Shown one piece after another: positions 33,416-42,688 of a stretch of 64,000 bases of DNA. Each line of letters begins with the position of its first letter. Positions within the stretch are counted from its first letter, which is position 1. The notes beneath the pieces were generated by a model. The model saw only the letters and a program-made list of their open reading frames with translations, was not told the DNA's origin and ran no database searches. The position numbers and the translations under genes are program-made. The DNA lies in contig CAYMZZ010000008.1 of NCBI GenBank assembly GCA_964395095.1, positions 1-64,000 of the forward strand, in the 5' to 3' direction. The stretch is from CAYMZZ01 sp964395095 (lineage in GTDB: Bacteria > Bacteroidota > Bacteroidia > Chitinophagales > Chitinophagaceae).

Positions 33416-33990
33416 TCAAAAGCATTCGGTACGCCATTTTTTTTCATGGCCGATGCCTTGGCCAACACCTCCTTACGCAGGGTTTCTTTGTAATGGCTGA
33501 GTTTATCAAACAGTGCTTTATCCGCACTGCCAATTATTTGTGCTGCGAGGATACCGGCATTTTTGGCCGCATTGAGCGCAACCGTTGCTACCGGAACTCC
33601 GTTGGGCATTTGCAGGATCGACAGTACCGAATCCCAGCCATCAATGCTGTTGGATGATTTTACAGGAACACCAATCACCGGCAATGCGGTTAAAGAAGCC
33701 AACATGCCCGGCAGATGGGCGGCCCCGCCTGCACCGGCAATGATGACCCGGATGCCACGACCCTGTGCTGTTTTCGCAAACTCCACCATGCGTTCTGGCG
33801 TTCGGTGGGCCGAAACAATAGTAGCCTCGTAACCCACACCCAGTTCCTGCAGGAAATCCGCCGCTGCTTTCATCACCGGCCAGTCCGAATCTGAGCCCAT
33901 TACGATGGATACAAGCACCGTTTTTTTATTCGAAGACCTGGATGCCTGCCTGCTGCCGGATGATTGACGGGAACTGCTTGATTTTGCCAT
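33412..33990 (-). CDS. purE: N5-carboxyaminoimidazole ribonucleotide mutase PurE
   Basis: 192-aa class I PurE, converting N5-CAIR to CAIR in purine synthesis. Motifs: IVMGSDSDWPVM near the N-terminus of the core, SAHRTPERM, GAGGAAHLPGM, and GVPVKSS. A ~25-residue Ser/Arg/Lys-rich N-terminal extension (MAKSSSSRQSSGSRQASRSS) precedes the core; the ATG at 33990 is the last that could give the full fold with this extension. It lies at the end of the efflux operon on the same strand, and its partner purK is 6 kb upstream. Confidence 0.94.
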   Translation of the reverse strand: MAKSSSSRQSSGSRQASRSSNKKTVLVSIVMGSDSDWPVMKAAADFLQELGVGYEATIVSAHRTPERMVEFAKTAQGRGIRVIIAGAGGAAHLPGMLASLTALPVIGVPVKSSNSIDGWDSVLSILQMPNGVPVATVALNAAKNAGILAAQIIGSADKALFDKLSHYKETLRKEVLAKASAMKKNGVPNAFD

Positions 33991-34096
33991 GCGGAAAATT
34001 GCCTTTTCTGGTTTAGGATGGATACAAAGGAACATATTTTTTACGCTGCCACCGCAAAAAAAACCGAAAGAGTAGTGCCAGAATAATACAGAGAGG

Positions 34097-35416
34097 TTAT
34101 TGCACCAGGTCACCTTTGATTCGCAACAGCTCGGTCTCGGCCAGCTTCATGGCATAGCGCGCTGCTATCAGGCGGTTGTTGGCCAGCTCCAGGCTGTTCT
34201 GCGCTTCCCGCAATTGCACCAGCGTGGCGAACCCCAATTTGTAAGACTGAAACACGATGTCCACATTCTCGCGGGCCAGCACAATATTCTCTTCTTCCAG
34301 CGCCAGTGACCGCTTTTGCAGATCGTAGTTTTTATAGGCAATTACCGTTGCCAGGTCAATCGCTGTCCGTTGCCGCTCCAGCGTAAGCTGACGGAAATTA
34401 AGATCCAGCTCGGCCTGGCGGATCAGTCTCTTTGTATTAAATCGGTTGAAGATGGGGATACTGGCGGTAAATCCATAGTTGAAACCCTTTCCCTGGTTAA
34501 ACAAGGGCTGAAAGGGGTTCAAAACCGTTTTGTTATCGGTGCGGGTGAAGTTATAAGCACTGTTGAAACTAACCACCGGCCAGCGGTCGGCTTTCCGCTC
34601 CTTTAAAGTTAATTCCGCTACATCAATATTCTTTTGCGCGAGTAGCAGTGAAGGGTTGCTGTTCTCAATATCTTCGCGAATGTCGCCTAAAACAATATTG
34701 GTATTGAGAGGAATGGAATCGGCTACATCAAATAGAGGGCCATAACCGCTGTTCATGGTTTGCAGAAGTTGGTCCTTAAGCTGGTCAATCAGCGTTAATT
34801 GGGCCAGCTTGAGCGATTTCTGCGCGTTCAGGTCCACCTTACTCTGCAACAGGTCGGGTTTGGCGCCGGTGCCAATGTCCAACTTATATTGGGCCAGCCT
34901 CACCCGCTCTTCGTTCAGGGTAATTTGCTCTTCCACGGCTTTCAACTGCTGTTTCTGCCGAACGATATCGTAGTAATTATTGATGACGGTAGCAATTGTA
35001 TTCACCACCTGGTCCTTGATGGTCAGGCTACCCAGTTCCACCAGGGCTTCCACCCGGTCGCGGGTGGCAAACATGCGAAGCCCGTCAAATAGCGTCCAAC
35101 TTGCATTGAGCGACCAGTTGATATTATGCGATCGGATATTGTTTTGTTCCCGCTTGGTTCCATCGGCCAGGGTTTGCCTTCCATCGTTGTTGTTCCACAC
35201 AGTACCGGCGGTTCCATTTAGGGTGGGCAGAAAGGCCGCGTCGCGATAGCGATAATCGAGGGCGGCCACCAGGCTGTCGTTTTTCGCCAATTGTATGTCG
35301 AAATTATTTTGCAGGGCAGTGGCGATGGCCTCTTCAAGCGTAAGTACACGCTGGCCATGCGCCAGGGATGCGAACAATATCAAAACAAGACCCGGTAATA
35401 TTCTTTTAGTTATCAT
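34097..35416 (-). CDS. TolC family outer membrane efflux protein
   Basis: 439-aa outer-membrane channel component. Signal peptide MITKRILPGLVLILFASLAHGQ, then the two OEP repeats with TLEEAIATALQNNFDIQLAKND at the start, long coiled helices rich in Gln/Leu/Ala, and a closing helical repeat (QAELDLNFRQLTLERQRTAI). Third gene of the RND operon, 15 bp after the pump gene, giving a full tripartite system. Confidence 0.9.
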   Translation of the reverse strand: MITKRILPGLVLILFASLAHGQRVLTLEEAIATALQNNFDIQLAKNDSLVAALDYRYRDAAFLPTLNGTAGTVWNNNDGRQTLADGTKREQNNIRSHNINWSLNASWTLFDGLRMFATRDRVEALVELGSLTIKDQVVNTIATVINNYYDIVRQKQQLKAVEEQITLNEERVRLAQYKLDIGTGAKPDLLQSKVDLNAQKSLKLAQLTLIDQLKDQLLQTMNSGYGPLFDVADSIPLNTNIVLGDIREDIENSNPSLLLAQKNIDVAELTLKERKADRWPVVSFNSAYNFTRTDNKTVLNPFQPLFNQGKGFNYGFTASIPIFNRFNTKRLIRQAELDLNFRQLTLERQRTAIDLATVIAYKNYDLQKRSLALEEENIVLARENVDIVFQSYKLGFATLVQLREAQNSLELANNRLIAARYAMKLAETELLRIKGDLVQ

Positions 35417-35431
35417 GCTCGTCTTTAAAAA

Positions 35432-38400
35432 TTAGGCTGGCTGGTTTTCCAATTCCGGTGTGGCGGCAGGGCTTTTTTCGGTTTCCGGATACAGCCTCTC
35501 CATTTCACTGATTTTTTTCTTCCTGGAGAAGAAGGTATAGACGGCTGGTAACACAAACAGCGTGAGCACCAGCGAAAACAGTACCCCACCGGTAATTACG
35601 ATGCCCAAAGGAATACGGCTGGTAGCCGCCGCACCCAGCGAAAGCGCAAGGGGCAGGGCACCCAGCGACATCGCCAGGCTCGTCATCAGGATGGGGCGTA
35701 ACCGTTGTACGGATGAATAGATCGCCGCTTCCATTTTCGGCATGCCCTTCATCCGGTTCTGGTTCGCGAACTCCACAATCAGGATACCATTCTTCGTTAC
35801 CAGGCCTATCAACATGATCATACCAATCTGCGAGAAAATGTTGAAAGTGTGACCAAATAGGGTCAGGCAGAGTACCGCACCGGCAATGGCCAGGGGTACA
35901 GTAACCATAATGATCAGGGGATCCACAAAACTTTCGAACTGGGCCGCCAGGATCAGGAAGATCAGACCCAATGCCAACAAAAAGGCAAAAGCAGTGTTGC
36001 TGCCACTTTCGGCATAGTCGCGCGATGAACCGGATAGAGAAGTTACAAAGCTCTCGTCGAGTAATTCATTGGCTATTCGCTGCATTTCCTCCACACCATC
36101 GCCAATAGTTTTGCCAGGTTGCAAACCTGCGGAAATGGTCGCCGACTTGTAACGGTTGAAGTGATAAATGGTGGGAGGCGTGTTGGCTTCTTCCACTTTC
36201 ACCAGGTTGTCGAGACTGATCAGCTCATCCCGGTTATTGCGCACGTACAGGGTCTTCAGGTCATTCGGATCATCACGGTCACCTCGGGCTACCTGACCGA
36301 TCACCTGGTACTGTTTTCCGTCCTTGGTAAAATAGCCCAGCCTCCGGTTACTGTAAGCCAATTGAAGTGTTTCCGATATCGCACTCACGCTTACGCCCAG
36401 TTCACTCGCCTTGAGCCGGTCGATGATGACGCGTAATTCGGGCTTATTGAACTTTAGGTCTGAATCCACTTGCAGAAGCACGTCACTTTTTTGCGCTTCT
36501 TCCAGAAAACGGGGTAGTATTTCCGTGAGTTTGTCGAAGTTGTTGTTCTGTATAACAAAGGAAACCGGTTGGCCTCCACGACGGTTTACCTGGATGGTCT
36601 GTTCCTGTATCGCAAAAGCACGACCCTCGTTGAAGCGGGGTAAATTCCGGTTCACCATGTCCACAATTTCCTGTTGCGAACGATCCCGGTCTTTGGGATC
36701 TGTCAGGGTTACCCGTACAAAGCCCGTATTGGCATTACCTGAACCGGTAAAACCGGGTGAGGTAACACTCAGGACAATGGTATTTTCGGGAACTGAGTCT
36801 TGCATGAAATCCGTGATCTGGCCCACGAATTGGTCCATCGCATCGAAGCTGGTTCCTTCCGGTGCTGTCAGCGACAAGCGAAACTGGCTTCTGTCTTCCA
36901 TGGGCGCCAGTTCCGATTGCAGGTTTCTTCCCAAGAACCAGATGGCGGCACCACAGGCCAGAATGATGATAAATGCTATCCCGCGCACCTTCATAAAGGA
37001 TGTGAGCAAGCGCTGATAACCGTTTTCCATACCGCGGAAAAAGGGTTCCGTTTTCCGGTAAAACCAGGAATGCTGATGTACATTCTTCTTACTCAGCTTC
37101 ACGTTGAGAACGGGTGTGAGCGTGAGCGACACAAAAGCTGAAATCAACACCGCGCCGGCTACTACGATACCGAATTCGCGGAAAAGGCTTCCTACAAATC
37201 CTTCGAGAAAAACGATAGGTATGAATACTACGGCCAGGGTGATGGAAGTGGCGATAACGGCGAAGTAAATTTCTTTGGATCCTTCTCTGGCCGCCTGCCA
37301 TTTGCCCATGCCCCTTTCCATCTTTTTGTAGATATTCTCCGTTACCACAATACCATCATCCACCACCAGGCCCGTTGCCAGTACGATGGCGAGCAACGAT
37401 AATACGTTGATGGTAAAGCCCATCACATACATAATAAAAAAGGCGCCGATCAAACACACGGGAATATCAATCAGTGGGCGAAGGGCGATCAGCCAGTCGC
37501 GGAAAAAGAGATAGATAATCAATACTACCAGCACGATGGCGATGATCAGGGTTTCTTCCACCTCGGCAATGGATTGCTTGATGAATTTGGTCTGATCAAG
37601 GGCGATATTGATGCTGATGTCTTCCGGAACATCTTTCTTAATCTGTTCAAGCCTTGTGTAGAACTCATCCGAAATTTCTACATAGTTACTACCCGGCTGG
37701 GGTACCACGGCAAGGGCGATCATGGGTATACCCCCTTCCTTCAACACCGTTTCCTCGTTTTCCGGACCCAGTACCACTTCGCCAATATCGCGGATGCGTA
37801 TGTCGGCGCCGTTCACATTACGCACAATCACATCACTAAACTCTTCTTCGGTATTCAGTCGTCCGAAAGTGCGCACGATCAGCTCGGTGGCATTACCGGA
37901 AATTTTTCCGGAGGGCAGTTCCACATTTTCCCTAAGCAGGGCCGCCTGCACATCACCGGGGGTGAGCCCATACGCGCTCAGGCGTGCCGGATCAATCCAG
38001 ATCCGCATGGCATAGCGTTTTTCACCCCATATCTGGATGCCGCTCACACCGGGTATGGTTTGGAGGCGCTCTACCAACACATTATTCGCATATTCCGTAA
38101 TCTGTAATTGATTGCGGGTATTGCTTTGGATGGTCATGGAAAGAATGGCATCGGAGGAAGCATCGGCTTTGGATACCACGGGTGGCGCTTCCAGGTCGGG
38201 TGGGAGGGAGCGTTGCGCCTGCGATACCTTATCCCTTACATCATTGGCGGCGGCTTCCAGGTCCACATCCAGTTCAAACTCCACGTTGATATTACTGCTG
38301 CCATTGCTGCTGGAAGAGGTGATATTCTTGATACCCGCAATTCCATTGATCGCTTTCTCGAGCGGCTCGGTAATCTGGGTTTCAATAATATCGGCATTGG

Positions 38401-38560
38401 CACCGCCATAGGAAGTGCGAACGCTGATATTGGGAGGATCGATAGCCGGATAATCGCGTACGCCCAAAAATTTAAAGGCAATGACGCCAAACACCACAAT
38501 GATGATGTTCATGACAATGGCCAGCACAGGGCGACGCAGACTCAGTTCGGATATATTCAT
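35432..38560 (-). CDS. RND efflux pump permease (AcrB/MexF-like)
   Basis: 1042-aa inner-membrane proton-driven pump of the HAE1 type. Begins MNISELSLRRPVLAIVMNII; the proton-relay aspartate pair is in TM4 (ATGLVVDDGIVVTEN); conserved RND pieces GLVTKNGILIVEFANQ and the AAxSSVQRLRPILMTSLAM segment follow. Twelve helices and two large periplasmic loops fit the length. The operon order is adaptor, pump, TolC. Substrate range cannot be read from sequence; drug, bile or lipid export are all possible. Confidence 0.93.
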   Translation of the reverse strand: MNISELSLRRPVLAIVMNIIIVVFGVIAFKFLGVRDYPAIDPPNISVRTSYGGANADIIETQITEPLEKAINGIAGIKNITSSSSNGSSNINVEFELDVDLEAAANDVRDKVSQAQRSLPPDLEAPPVVSKADASSDAILSMTIQSNTRNQLQITEYANNVLVERLQTIPGVSGIQIWGEKRYAMRIWIDPARLSAYGLTPGDVQAALLRENVELPSGKISGNATELIVRTFGRLNTEEEFSDVIVRNVNGADIRIRDIGEVVLGPENEETVLKEGGIPMIALAVVPQPGSNYVEISDEFYTRLEQIKKDVPEDISINIALDQTKFIKQSIAEVEETLIIAIVLVVLIIYLFFRDWLIALRPLIDIPVCLIGAFFIMYVMGFTINVLSLLAIVLATGLVVDDGIVVTENIYKKMERGMGKWQAAREGSKEIYFAVIATSITLAVVFIPIVFLEGFVGSLFREFGIVVAGAVLISAFVSLTLTPVLNVKLSKKNVHQHSWFYRKTEPFFRGMENGYQRLLTSFMKVRGIAFIIILACGAAIWFLGRNLQSELAPMEDRSQFRLSLTAPEGTSFDAMDQFVGQITDFMQDSVPENTIVLSVTSPGFTGSGNANTGFVRVTLTDPKDRDRSQQEIVDMVNRNLPRFNEGRAFAIQEQTIQVNRRGGQPVSFVIQNNNFDKLTEILPRFLEEAQKSDVLLQVDSDLKFNKPELRVIIDRLKASELGVSVSAISETLQLAYSNRRLGYFTKDGKQYQVIGQVARGDRDDPNDLKTLYVRNNRDELISLDNLVKVEEANTPPTIYHFNRYKSATISAGLQPGKTIGDGVEEMQRIANELLDESFVTSLSGSSRDYAESGSNTAFAFLLALGLIFLILAAQFESFVDPLIIMVTVPLAIAGAVLCLTLFGHTFNIFSQIGMIMLIGLVTKNGILIVEFANQNRMKGMPKMEAAIYSSVQRLRPILMTSLAMSLGALPLALSLGAAATSRIPLGIVITGGVLFSLVLTLFVLPAVYTFFSRKKKISEMERLYPETEKSPAATPELENQPA

Positions 38561-38609
38561 TCACTAAAAGTTCAGAACGGCAGAGCCGGTTACAAGAGAT
38601 ATTATCGGA

Positions 38610-39662
38610 TCAATCCACAAACTTTCCAATCGCCAATGGCGATTCGGGGCGGGTACTCAGCAAGCCGGTTACAATAACGGTATCCCCTTTTTTCAATCCA
38701 TCCAGTATTTGAATTCTCGCCGAATCACGAACACCGGTGGTCACGTCCACAAATTTCGCAATACCTGCTTCATACTTGATCACCTTTTTTCCGCGAGCCT
38801 GGGGCAACACGGCCTGGGTGGGAACCAGCAGGGCATTGGGGTCGGGATCAAAGCGAAGCTGCACTTTCGCGAATGCACCCGGCAAAATATCTGTCCCATT
38901 CGATTGAACCACCGAACGTACCATCAGGCTTCTTGTATTCTGCGCCACTGCGGATTCGGTGGCCATGATTTTTGCCGTGTGCCGGATATTTGAGCCCTGG
39001 TAGGTGAAATAAATCGTTTGCCCCGTTTTGATCTGCGAACTGTATTTTTCCGGAACAGTGAAATCGAGTTTTAGCTGGCTGGTTTGATTAATCACAGCGA
39101 TTATGTCCGCCGGCGTTACGTATGCCCCGGGGCTAATATTTTTGAGACCCAGACGCCCATTGAAAGGCGCGCGAATCTCTGTTTTGGAAATGCTGGTGCG
39201 AATGATTTCTATATCAGCCTTGATATTATTGACGTTGAGCAGGCTGGCATCATAATCGGATTTACTGATGCCCTGTATTTCGAGTAGCTGGGAAGATCTT
39301 TTCTCGTTTGTTTCTGCAATCTGCAATTGTACCTGCAGTTTTTTCAGTTGGGCCTGCAGGTCTTCATCATAGAGTTTGGCCAGCAATGTTCCCTTGCTCA
39401 CATAGCGCCCTTCTGCCACATTCAACTGAACAATCCTGCCCGATACTTCGGGATGTATCTCGGTGGATTCATTGGCGATAATGGTTCCGGGCACTTCAAT
39501 ATTCTCGGCAAAGTTTTGTGCTTTTACAATGTAGGCATCCACTTTCATGGGACCCGCAGCTGGGCGACCGGATGCCGCTGGTTTTTTCTCATCCTTTCCC
39601 CCACAGGAAGCCAGCGCGAAGAGTGCCAGGGCCAAAAGCGGGAATTGTAATTTCTGAATCAT
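38610..39662 (-). CDS. RND efflux periplasmic adaptor lipoprotein
   Basis: 350-aa membrane fusion protein. From ATG 39662 the N-terminus is MIQKLQFPLLALALFALASCGG: a lipoprotein signal with the lipobox Cys at about 20. The biotinyl-lipoyl halves (IHPEVSGRIVQLNVAEGRYV and APFNGRLGLKNISPGAYV) bracket a coiled-coil hairpin. An exact promoter box at 39708-39715 overlaps a longer upstream reading frame, which supports the inner start. First gene of the efflux operon. Confidence 0.9.
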   Translation of the reverse strand: MIQKLQFPLLALALFALASCGGKDEKKPAASGRPAAGPMKVDAYIVKAQNFAENIEVPGTIIANESTEIHPEVSGRIVQLNVAEGRYVSKGTLLAKLYDEDLQAQLKKLQVQLQIAETNEKRSSQLLEIQGISKSDYDASLLNVNNIKADIEIIRTSISKTEIRAPFNGRLGLKNISPGAYVTPADIIAVINQTSQLKLDFTVPEKYSSQIKTGQTIYFTYQGSNIRHTAKIMATESAVAQNTRSLMVRSVVQSNGTDILPGAFAKVQLRFDPDPNALLVPTQAVLPQARGKKVIKYEAGIAKFVDVTTGVRDSARIQILDGLKKGDTVIVTGLLSTRPESPLAIGKFVD

Positions 39663-39707
39663 CTGTTTCTTATTGGTGGTTCTGTATCGAAATTGCTGCG
39701 AAGAACG

Positions 39708-39715
39708 CAAAGTTA
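39708..39715 (-). promoter_or_regulatory. -7 promoter box of the RND efflux operon
   Basis: TAACTTTG on the minus strand, exact TAnnTTTG, 45 bp before the adaptor ATG. It fixes the start of the adaptor at 39662 rather than further upstream. Confidence 0.6.
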
Positions 39716-39820
39716 GGAACTGGCAGGCAAAGGCCGCTATTGGACGTCAGGAGTTTAACATTCATGCGCTCAGAAAGTTGGGAGGGATGAGTGGCGCATT
39801 TGAAGGATGAGCGGCTTAAT

Positions 39821-39977
39821 GAGTTTTAAGTTTTAAGTAATAAGTTTTAAGTTGGAAGTAGAATGAGTTTAAGTATAGCTTATTCATTTCCAATCACGAA
39901 TAATCTATTTAATTCCTATTACTTTCTACTTCAAACCGCACCCTACTTATAACTTATAACTTACAACTTAAAACTTC
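39821..39977. repeat. Word-array element 10 (TAAGTTN pair)
   Basis: Forward TAAGTTN 7-mers (39821-39860) and reverse AACTTAC/AACTTAT words (39941-39977), 80 bp apart. The right arm overlaps the purK stop codon. With the promoter region this accounts for the 313-bp gap between adaptor and purK. Confidence 0.8.
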
Positions 39978-41100
39978 ACAGCGTTTTCGGAATCAACAAC
40001 CGCTTTATTTTATTCGATTTATGCAACAGATCCTGTTTGTCTTTACTGAGCACCGTTACATGTCCCATCTTACGGCCGGGTTTGGTTTCCTTTTTCCCAT
40101 AGAGGTGAACAAAGGCGTTGACCACTTTCAGGGTTTCTTCCAGACCTTCGTAATATACCGGCCCGCTATAGCCCGGTGCGCCAATGATATTGATCATGAT
40201 CGATGGAAGGATGGCTTCGGTATTGCCCAAGGGATAGTCGAGCATAATGCGCCAGAGCATATCGAATTGTGAGCTGTAATGCGCTTCAATGCTATGATGT
40301 CCGCTATTGTGTACACGGGGAGCGGTTTCGTTCACATACACTTCACCCTTCTTATCGAGAAAAAGCTCTACGGCAAAAAGGCCGGGCGACTTGAAATTTC
40401 TGACAACAGAAAGGGAAATGGCTTCCACTTTCCAAAGGGTTTTGGTATCTATTTCGGCCGGGCAAAGCTGATAATCGAGCAGGTTCAGATCGGGATCAAA
40501 CAACATTTCAACCGGAGGATAAAGTACGGTTTGACCATTGTTGTCAACGGCAACAATCTGCGCAATTTCTTTCTGGATATCGATGGTTTTTTCCAATACG
40601 GAAGGGGCATCGAATCCCAGGTTTATATCTTTGGCTTCTTTCAGTATTTGCACACCTTTCCCATCGTAGCCGCCTTCGCCCAGTTTATGTACGGCCGGAA
40701 GAAAATCACCGGCGGCTTCCAGTTCTGCCCTGTTTTGTGTGATGATAAATTCAGCCGTTGGGATTTCGTGGGTCTGATAATACTTTTTTTGCAGAATTTT
40801 ATTCTTGATCGTTCGCAGCACAGCCGGCCGGGGGTAAACCTTTACGCCTTCCTGTTCCAGCTTTTCGAGGGCATCCACATTCACATTTTCAATCTCAATG
40901 GTCAGCGCGTCGAGGCCTTTGCCAAACTGGTAAACCGCGTCAAAATCGCGGATATTTCCGGTAGTGAAATGGTGACAGAGATGGGCGGCCGGACATTCCG
41001 GATCGTTTTCCATCACATAAGTAATGATAGGATAATTGGCCGCCGCCTGCAGCAACATCCTGCCCAACTGGCCGCCGCCGAGAATTCCGATCTTTCGCAT
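39976..41100 (-). CDS. purK: N5-carboxyaminoimidazole ribonucleotide synthase PurK
   Basis: 374-aa ATP-grasp enzyme making N5-CAIR from AIR, bicarbonate and ATP. N-terminal IGILGGGQLGRMLLQAA and VLEKTIDIQKEIAQIVAVD, then VNETAPRVHNSGHHSIEA are clear PurK signatures. A TATCTTTG box ends 4 nt before the ATG, giving leaderless geometry. The promoter and first codons are repeated in inverted orientation at 41245-41263. purE, normally adjacent, is 6 kb downstream beyond the efflux operon. Confidence 0.95.
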   Translation of the reverse strand: MRKIGILGGGQLGRMLLQAAANYPIITYVMENDPECPAAHLCHHFTTGNIRDFDAVYQFGKGLDALTIEIENVNVDALEKLEQEGVKVYPRPAVLRTIKNKILQKKYYQTHEIPTAEFIITQNRAELEAAGDFLPAVHKLGEGGYDGKGVQILKEAKDINLGFDAPSVLEKTIDIQKEIAQIVAVDNNGQTVLYPPVEMLFDPDLNLLDYQLCPAEIDTKTLWKVEAISLSVVRNFKSPGLFAVELFLDKKGEVYVNETAPRVHNSGHHSIEAHYSSQFDMLWRIMLDYPLGNTEAILPSIMINIIGAPGYSGPVYYEGLEETLKVVNAFVHLYGKKETKPGRKMGHVTVLSKDKQDLLHKSNKIKRLLIPKTL

Positions 41101-41104
41101 GGCG

Positions 41105-41112
41105 CAAAGATA
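41105..41112 (-). promoter_or_regulatory. -7 box of purK (leaderless geometry)
   Basis: TATCTTTG on the minus strand, exact consensus, 4 nt from the purK ATG. Extended context CCCTATCTTTGCGCC recurs at 41242-41256 and at ccmE. Confidence 0.65.
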
Positions 41113-41118
41113 GGGAGA

Positions 41119-41239
41119 GTTGTAAGTTTTAAGTTGTAGGTTCTAAGTATTGAGTAGAGGATAGCGTGTTGAGTTTATTGTCCGTCTAATCGACTATTGA
41201 TTCCCAGAACTTACAACTTAAAACTTAGAACTTAAAACT
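41119..41239. repeat. Word-array element 11a (TAAGTTN pair flanked by duplicate promoters)
   Basis: Forward TAAGTTN words (41119-41149) and reverse words (41208-41239). The palindrome continues outward on both sides into the -7 boxes and ATGCG of purK and of the small ORF, about 53 nt per arm with a few mismatches. Confidence 0.8.
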
Positions 41240-41244
41240 CTCCC

Positions 41245-41252
41245 TATCTTTG
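41245..41252 (+). promoter_or_regulatory. -7 box before a 30-codon ORF (leaderless geometry)
   Basis: TATCTTTG, exact consensus, 4 nt before ATG 41257; inverted copy of the purK promoter. Confidence 0.55.
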
Positions 41253-41256
41253 CCCC

Positions 41257-41349
41257 ATGCGCCCCGACTTCGCCCATAAGCTATTCCCCGACTACCGCGC
41301 GCGTTTCAATCTACTCATGGAGACGCTGGCGATGGACAGTTATTGCTGA
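41257..41349 (+). CDS. Possible small protein or truncated gene start (30 aa)
   Basis: 30-codon ORF encoding MRPDFAHKLFPDYRARF and ending METLAMDSYC. An exact promoter box ends 4 nt before its ATG, the same geometry as purK. I do not recognise it. It may be a real small protein, a leader peptide for the hppD gene 150 bp downstream, or the surviving 5' end of a lost gene. Amphipathic with mixed charge, no signal peptide, ends in cysteine. Confidence 0.35.
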   Translation: MRPDFAHKLFPDYRARFNLLMETLAMDSYC

Positions 41350-41383
41350 TATTTTCCTTCCGGGATTTAATGGGCGGTTTGTT

Positions 41384-41474
41384 GAGTTTAAGGTTTAAAG
41401 TTTAAAGTTTAAGCTTTTGATTATAACCCATTAAACCTTAAACCTTAAACTCTAAACCCCAAAACCCTAAACTC
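41384..41474. repeat. Word-array element 11b (TTTAAGG pair)
   Basis: Forward TTTAAGG/TTTAAAG 7-mers (41384-41413) and reverse AAACCTT/AAACTCT/AAACCCC words (41430-41474), ending 26 bp before the hppD ATG. A stem-loop in the hppD leader is expected if transcription starts upstream. Confidence 0.8.
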
Positions 41475-41500
41475 TCACTCCCAACTAACAACTTTCCCAT

Positions 41501-42634
41501 ATGAACAAAACAACAACATCCCCCGCCAATACAGCAACGCAAACAGATTTTCTTCCTTTGGAAGGAACGGATTATGTGGAATTTTATGTGGGTAATGCGA
41601 AACAGGCTGCTCACTATTATATGAGTGCTTTTGGTTTCCAGGCCCTGGCTTATGCCGGACCAGAGACCGGACAAAAGGATCGGGCCAGTTATGTGGTTCG
41701 TCAACATAAGCTGACTTTCATGCTCACCACACCGCTAAGAGCCGGCAATGCGATAGCCGATCATATTTATCAACATGGCGATGGCGTAAAATCGCTGAGC
41801 CTGCGTGTACCCGATGCTACCAGTGCATGGGAGGAAACCACCCGGCGTGGTGCACGCTCTTATATGGAACCTACCCGAATGCAGGATCAGGATGGGGAAC
41901 TGGTGATGAGTGGTATTCATACCTACGGCGATACCATCCACCTCTTCATTGAGCGTAAGAATTACAAAGGCGTATTTATGCCGGGTTTCAGGGCCTGGAA
42001 TAACCCGCATTTCCAGACCGAAGACTGTGGCCTGCTCTATGTGGACCATTGCGTTGGCAATGTGGGATGGAACCAGATGAACCCCTGGGTTAAATTTTAT
42101 GAAGATGTGATGGGTTTTAAAAATATTCTCAGCTTCGACGATGAAGATATTTCCACCGAATATTCTGCGCTGATGAGTAAAGTGATGAGCAGTGGAAATG
42201 GTTTTGTAAAGTTTCCCATCAATGAACCAGCCGAAGGAAAGAAAAAGTCGCAGGTGGAAGAATACCTGGATTTCTATGATGGGGAGGGCGTGCAGCACGT
42301 GGCGCTGGCCACCAACGACATTGTGAAGACGGTTCGCCAACTGATGAGCCGTGGCGTTGAATTTTTGAAAGTGCCCAGCACTTATTACGATGATCTTCTG
42401 CAAAGAGTAGGCGCCATTGATGAAGACCTGGAGCCTTTGAAGGAATTGGGTATCCTGGTGGATCGCGACAATGAAGGCTACTTGTTACAATTATTCTCGA
42501 AACCTGTGCAGGACCGGCCCACGCTGTTCTTCGAAATCATTCAGCGCAAGGGGGCCAAAAGCTTTGGAAAAGGGAATTTCAAGGCCCTGTTCGAAGCTAT
42601 AGAAAGAGAGCAGGAAGCGAGGGGTAATCTTTAA
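41501..42634 (+). CDS. hppD: 4-hydroxyphenylpyruvate dioxygenase
   Basis: 377-aa non-heme Fe(II) enzyme converting 4-hydroxyphenylpyruvate to homogentisate in tyrosine breakdown. The Fe ligands are seen in VDHCVGNV (about 183-190), VQHVALAT (about 264-271) and FFEIIQR (about 345-351), with the C-terminal FGKGNFKALFEAIEREQ helix that gates the active site. N-terminal half is the degenerate VOC domain. Homogentisate dioxygenase and other pathway genes are not in the window. A strong hairpin follows the gene. Confidence 0.95.
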   Translation: MNKTTTSPANTATQTDFLPLEGTDYVEFYVGNAKQAAHYYMSAFGFQALAYAGPETGQKDRASYVVRQHKLTFMLTTPLRAGNAIADHIYQHGDGVKSLSLRVPDATSAWEETTRRGARSYMEPTRMQDQDGELVMSGIHTYGDTIHLFIERKNYKGVFMPGFRAWNNPHFQTEDCGLLYVDHCVGNVGWNQMNPWVKFYEDVMGFKNILSFDDEDISTEYSALMSKVMSSGNGFVKFPINEPAEGKKKSQVEEYLDFYDGEGVQHVALATNDIVKTVRQLMSRGVEFLKVPSTYYDDLLQRVGAIDEDLEPLKELGILVDRDNEGYLLQLFSKPVQDRPTLFFEIIQRKGAKSFGKGNFKALFEAIEREQEARGNL

Positions 42635-42652
42635 AAACATGTTTGATTGCCG

Positions 42653-42688
42653 GATCGGCCATTGACAGGAAAGAGTCAATGGCCGATC
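42653..42688 (+). terminator. Strong hairpin after hppD
   Basis: Perfect 14-bp stem GATCGGCCATTGAC / GTCAATGGCCGATC with an 8-nt loop, 18 bp after the stop codon and followed by TATTTGG. Confidence 0.75.

Noticed and set aside
40279..41139. 286-aa plus-strand ORF inside purK
   Set aside because: Antisense shadow of purK; no motif of its own.
5903..41474. TTTAGGG arrays resembling plant-type telomere repeats
   Set aside because: They are short, mixed with TTTAAGG and TTTAAAG, internal between genes and always paired with reverse copies; they behave like the other 7-base word families.
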